Source: an uncultured Mucilaginibacter sp. | Lineage (GTDB): Bacteria > Bacteroidota > Bacteroidia > Sphingobacteriales > Sphingobacteriaceae | DNA: 64,000 nt | NCBI GenBank assembly: GCA_913775265.1 | Contig: CAJYJH010000010.1 | Span: forward strand, 62,001 to 126,000 | Direction of reading: 5' to 3' | Part shown: one piece after another, positions 60,992 through 64,000 of the stretch | Position numbering within the stretch: the first letter of the stretch is position 1 | How the letters are laid out: every line of letters starts with the position of its first letter | Translations under genes and position numbers: made by a program | Notes under the pieces: model-generated | The model's input: the letters and a program-made list of their open reading frames with translations, nothing else | Database searches by the model: none | What the model was told of the DNA's origin: nothing

Positions 60992-61038
60992 AAAAGCCAT
61001 CTATATTGCTGTTATTAATAGCTTTACAGATGGCTTTT
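60992..61038. terminator. Bidirectional terminator between ndk and the SRPBCC gene
   Basis: AAAAGCCATCT...AGATGGCTTTT, 11-bp perfect arms. Confidence 0.7.
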
Positions 61039-61059
61039 GTATTTAATGCGCTTGAAAGC

Positions 61060-61485
61060 TTAGTGGCTTTCGGCGTACTTTTTAAAGTTATTTAAGATGG
61101 CTTGCCAACCGGCTTGCTGCATCTCGGCCGGGTTCTGGTTTTCAGCATCAAAAATTTCGGTGATTTCAGTCGACATGCCTTTGTTAGCAAAAATAATCCG
61201 CACCGTTCTTCCGTCTTCCAGGGAATAACTTATCAATTGATGTGGCACTACCTCATCATAAACGCCACCAAAATCAAACCCCATACTTCCATCCTTAGCT
61301 TCCATCCGCGATTTGAATTTACCTCCAACAGTTAAGTCATTTTCGGCAAATGGCGTATGCCAATCATCTGATGCATTATTCCATTGTGTAATATGATCCG
61401 GCTGCGTCCAAAACTCCCAAACTTTTTCGGGGTTAGCATTAATGGTAGCCGTTACAGTAATTTTAACGGGAGTATTTGCTTCCAT
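61060..61485 (-). CDS. SRPBCC (AHSA1-like) domain protein
   Basis: ATINANPEKVWEFWTQPDHITQWN; GWQAILNNFKKY. Confidence 0.9.
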   Translation of the reverse strand: MEANTPVKITVTATINANPEKVWEFWTQPDHITQWNNASDDWHTPFAENDLTVGGKFKSRMEAKDGSMGFDFGGVYDEVVPHQLISYSLEDGRTVRIIFANKGMSTEITEIFDAENQNPAEMQQAGWQAILNNFKKYAESH

Positions 61486-61500
61486 AATTTAATGTATTGT

Positions 61501-61893
61501 TCAAATAGTAGATGTCGAACTTACCATAGGCAGGTACTTTCTGTAATTGTCAATAATCATCCAAAGGTTAATAATTAATAACACTAAAGCTATAGGCAAA
61601 CCCGACGGCGCATTAAAAATGTTGACTAAAAGAATCCCAATCATCACGGGAAAAATAATGATAGCACCCAAAGCCCGGTATTTACTAAAGATAACCAGCA
61701 CACCGCCGACGATTTCCACAACGGCAACCAGCGGAATCAGCCAACCAATCTGCATAAAGGCAGCCATTAGCTTTTGCATACTTGCAGGCATGTCTTTAGG
61801 CATGGGCATGTAGTTGAAAAACTTGTTGAGCCCGGCGTTAATAAACATGAGGCCGAACAAGAGGCAAACGACAAACAGGATTTTATTTTTCAT
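61501..61893 (-). CDS. DoxX family membrane protein
   Basis: Four TM segments; LFGLMFINAGLNKFFNYMP, LVAVVEIVGGVLVIFSKYRALGAIII. Confidence 0.85.
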   Translation of the reverse strand: MKNKILFVVCLLFGLMFINAGLNKFFNYMPMPKDMPASMQKLMAAFMQIGWLIPLVAVVEIVGGVLVIFSKYRALGAIIIFPVMIGILLVNIFNAPSGLPIALVLLIINLWMIIDNYRKYLPMVSSTSTI

Positions 61894-62069
61894 GATTTAC
61901 TAATTAGTTCCACGTATTACTGCGCAAATAATCAATATACACTGATCTCGTTCCCCGTTCACACGCAGCGCGTTAGCTATGCAAAATACAATTATATATT
62001 AAATATCGAGGCATCAATAAGGAGAACTTAACTTGTATAGTTGTCTCTAAAATGGAACTGAAACGCAGT

Positions 62070-62360
62070 TTATAAGAAGATTATCTCCTCCACCAAAGTA
62101 TCACCGGCTTCGGTATTAATCTTTTCCATAATCTGTGAGCGTATAATCATCAGTTCGTTTTTTACTACCGATGATTCGATGCGCAGGAACAGCTTTTTGT
62201 TATTGATAAATATCTCACTGGTGCGGTTGGCTACGGGTTTACCCACGATATCTGGCCAGGTAGCAATAATGGCCGTTTCGTCAAAACGGCGTTTAATTTT
62301 ATACACATTAAGCATTTGCTCAATGGCCTGTTTCATGGTTTTATCGTTAGCCTTACGCAT
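62070..62360 (-). CDS. DUF721 (DciA-like) protein
   Basis: 96 aa; WPDIVGKPVANRTSEIFINNKKLFLRIESSVVKNEL; next to recF. Confidence 0.88.
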   Translation of the reverse strand: MRKANDKTMKQAIEQMLNVYKIKRRFDETAIIATWPDIVGKPVANRTSEIFINNKKLFLRIESSVVKNELMIIRSQIMEKINTEAGDTLVEEIIFL

Positions 62361-62386
62361 CGTTGGTAATCATTAGAAGTGAATCA

Positions 62387-63490
62387 TTATATCGGGCTAA
62401 CCTCACCCTGTTTTACATCAAATAGTTTAAAATCAACATTGATGCGGTTAAAAATCTGTGTTACCCTATCGGCACTGGTATCGGTAATAAACACCTGTCC
62501 AAACTCATGGTTAGATACCAACTGCATTAGTTTGGTGATGCGGTGTTCATCTAATTTATCAAAAATATCATCTAACAGCAACAATGGTTTAAATCCTTTT
62601 TGCTGTTGCAGGTAACTATACTGCGCCAGCTTTAGTGCAATTAAAAAGGATTTTTGCTGCCCTTGAGAGCCAAACTTTTTGAGCGGCATCTGATGGATAG
62701 TAAATAACAAATCGTCACGATGTATGCCGGTAGTGGTACGTTCCAGCACACGGTCTTTCCCGGTAGATTTATTCAGCAAAGCGGCAAAACTCTCGTGCAG
62801 TAACTGCGACTCGTATACCAAGCTTACGGTTTCGGCATCATCTGTTAAAAACCGGTAATACTGATTAAATATTCCAGTAAAGCTTTCCATAAAGCCTTTA
62901 CGTTTTTCGAAAATACGCGTACCCGATGCTACCAGTTGCTCATCAATCACTTCCAGCAATCCCGGATCAAACCGACCTGTTTCAGCTATGCTTTTTAATA
63001 GCGCGTTACGGTTAGATAGTATTTTGTTGTAGGTAATCAGCTCGTCGAGGTAACGATTATCAGTTTGCGAAATCACATTATCTACAAACTTGCGCCGCTC
63101 CTCGCTGCCTTCCATAATAATGCTCACATCATAAGGTGACACCATCACAAGCGGAAATAAGCCTATATGGTCTGCCAGCCGTGGGTAATCCTTTTTATTG
63201 CGCCTAAACAACTTTTTTTGATTACGCTTTACAGAACAGGCTATCGTTTCGTGTGCTTCGTTACGATCAAAAGTCCCGTTAATGATAAAAAAATCAGTCC
63301 CCTGCTTAATCTGCTGACTATCTATAGTATTGAAGTAGCTTTTACATAATGACAGGTAATGTATGGCATCCAGCAAATTGGTTTTACCCGATCCGTTATT
63401 ACCTGTAAATGCATTCACCCCATCAGTAAAGGCCAGTTCGGTCTCTGTGTAGTTTTTAAAGTTAATAACTGATAAATGCTGCAAATACAT
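62387..63490 (-). CDS. recF: DNA replication/repair protein RecF
   Basis: FTGNNGSGKTNLLDAIHYLSL; GSQGQQKSFLIALKLAQ; LLLDDIFDKLDEHR. Confidence 0.96.
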   Translation of the reverse strand: MYLQHLSVINFKNYTETELAFTDGVNAFTGNNGSGKTNLLDAIHYLSLCKSYFNTIDSQQIKQGTDFFIINGTFDRNEAHETIACSVKRNQKKLFRRNKKDYPRLADHIGLFPLVMVSPYDVSIIMEGSEERRKFVDNVISQTDNRYLDELITYNKILSNRNALLKSIAETGRFDPGLLEVIDEQLVASGTRIFEKRKGFMESFTGIFNQYYRFLTDDAETVSLVYESQLLHESFAALLNKSTGKDRVLERTTTGIHRDDLLFTIHQMPLKKFGSQGQQKSFLIALKLAQYSYLQQQKGFKPLLLLDDIFDKLDEHRITKLMQLVSNHEFGQVFITDTSADRVTQIFNRINVDFKLFDVKQGEVSPI

Positions 63491-63631
63491 AAAGCGGGTT
63501 CAAAGGTAGCAATACACCACAGGTTTTTGTAAAGCGATTAACTTAAAAATTAAAGCCCTTTATTTATTGTTTTAGATGTTGATAAAATTTTTTAAATATC
63601 CTATTTTTGCAAACTTAATTTTAGCATAGAA

Positions 63632-64000
63632 ATGTCAAAGACGGAAGTGAATGCCAATGTTGCAACAGAACAGAAGACTGTAGTACCAACAGGTGGCTTT
63701 GTTAGAGAGAATCAAAAAAGCCTTTTATTTATTGGTGCTGCCATTGTTGCATTAATTGCCGTATATATTGCCTACCAAAAACTGTACCTGGCTCCGCGCG
63801 AAACTGAGGCTGCCAATCAGATGTATGTTGCACAAGAATACTGGGGCAAAAAAGAGTGGGACAAAGCTTTAAAAGGCGATGCCAGCTATCCGGGTTTTGA
63901 AAAAATCATTAACGATTACAGCAACACCAAAGCGGCTAACTTAGCTTACTACTATGCCGGTACTGCTTATTTAAATAAAGGCGAATACCGTAAAGCTATC
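63632..64000 (+). CDS. TPR protein with N-terminal TM segment (YfgM-like), truncated by window end
   Basis: ATG at 63632 opens MSKTEVNANVATEQKTVVPTGGFVRENQKSLLFIGAAIVALIAVYIAYQKLYL, open to the window edge, TPR-like AYYYAGTAYLNKGEYRKAI. Confidence 0.75.
   Translation, partial: MSKTEVNANVATEQKTVVPTGGFVRENQKSLLFIGAAIVALIAVYIAYQKLYLAPRETEAANQMYVAQEYWGKKEWDKALKGDASYPGFEKIINDYSNTKAANLAYYYAGTAYLNKGEYRKAI

Noticed and set aside
60803-61018. 71 aa plus-strand ORF after ndk
   Set aside because: Overlaps ndk out of frame and runs through a terminator hairpin

Overview
The window looks like chromosomal DNA from a Bacteroidetes, probably Sphingobacteriaceae (Pedobacter/Mucilaginibacter-like). That placement is inferred from protein character, not from a search. 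Contents, left to right: (1) a minus-strand operon of two DUF3857/transglutaminase-like proteins and a TPR + MORN-repeat protein whose reading frame is broken near 5890; (2) an O-antigen ligase/polymerase-like membrane protein and a RibD-C/DHFR-like reductase; (3) a small carbohydrate-active cluster (GH65-like, GH43/117-like, DUF1080); (4) a very large minus-strand surface-polysaccharide locus (~15.8-44.4 kb) with about 15 glycosyltransferases, 5 hexapeptide acyltransferases, an acyltransferase-3, a Wzy-like polymerase, a UGM-like flavoprotein, a Wzm/Wzt ABC exporter, a Wzc-like tyrosine kinase and Wza; (5) a GAF-PAS histidine kinase and a GH2 enzyme; (6) an isolated two-gene phage-like pair; (7) housekeeping genes (pta, ackA, ansA, tatD, two FKBP PPIases, nrnA-like, ndk, SRPBCC, DoxX, DUF721, recF, and a truncated TPR protein). 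I saw no tRNA, rRNA, CRISPR array or transposon. The best leads are the mixed architecture of the polysaccharide locus (ABC exporter with Wza/Wzc and a Wzy-like polymerase, no flippase or initiating transferase visible), the frameshifted MORN array, a perfect 25-bp-arm palindrome between divergent genes, and the orphan phage-like pair. I do not claim a demonstrated new system.
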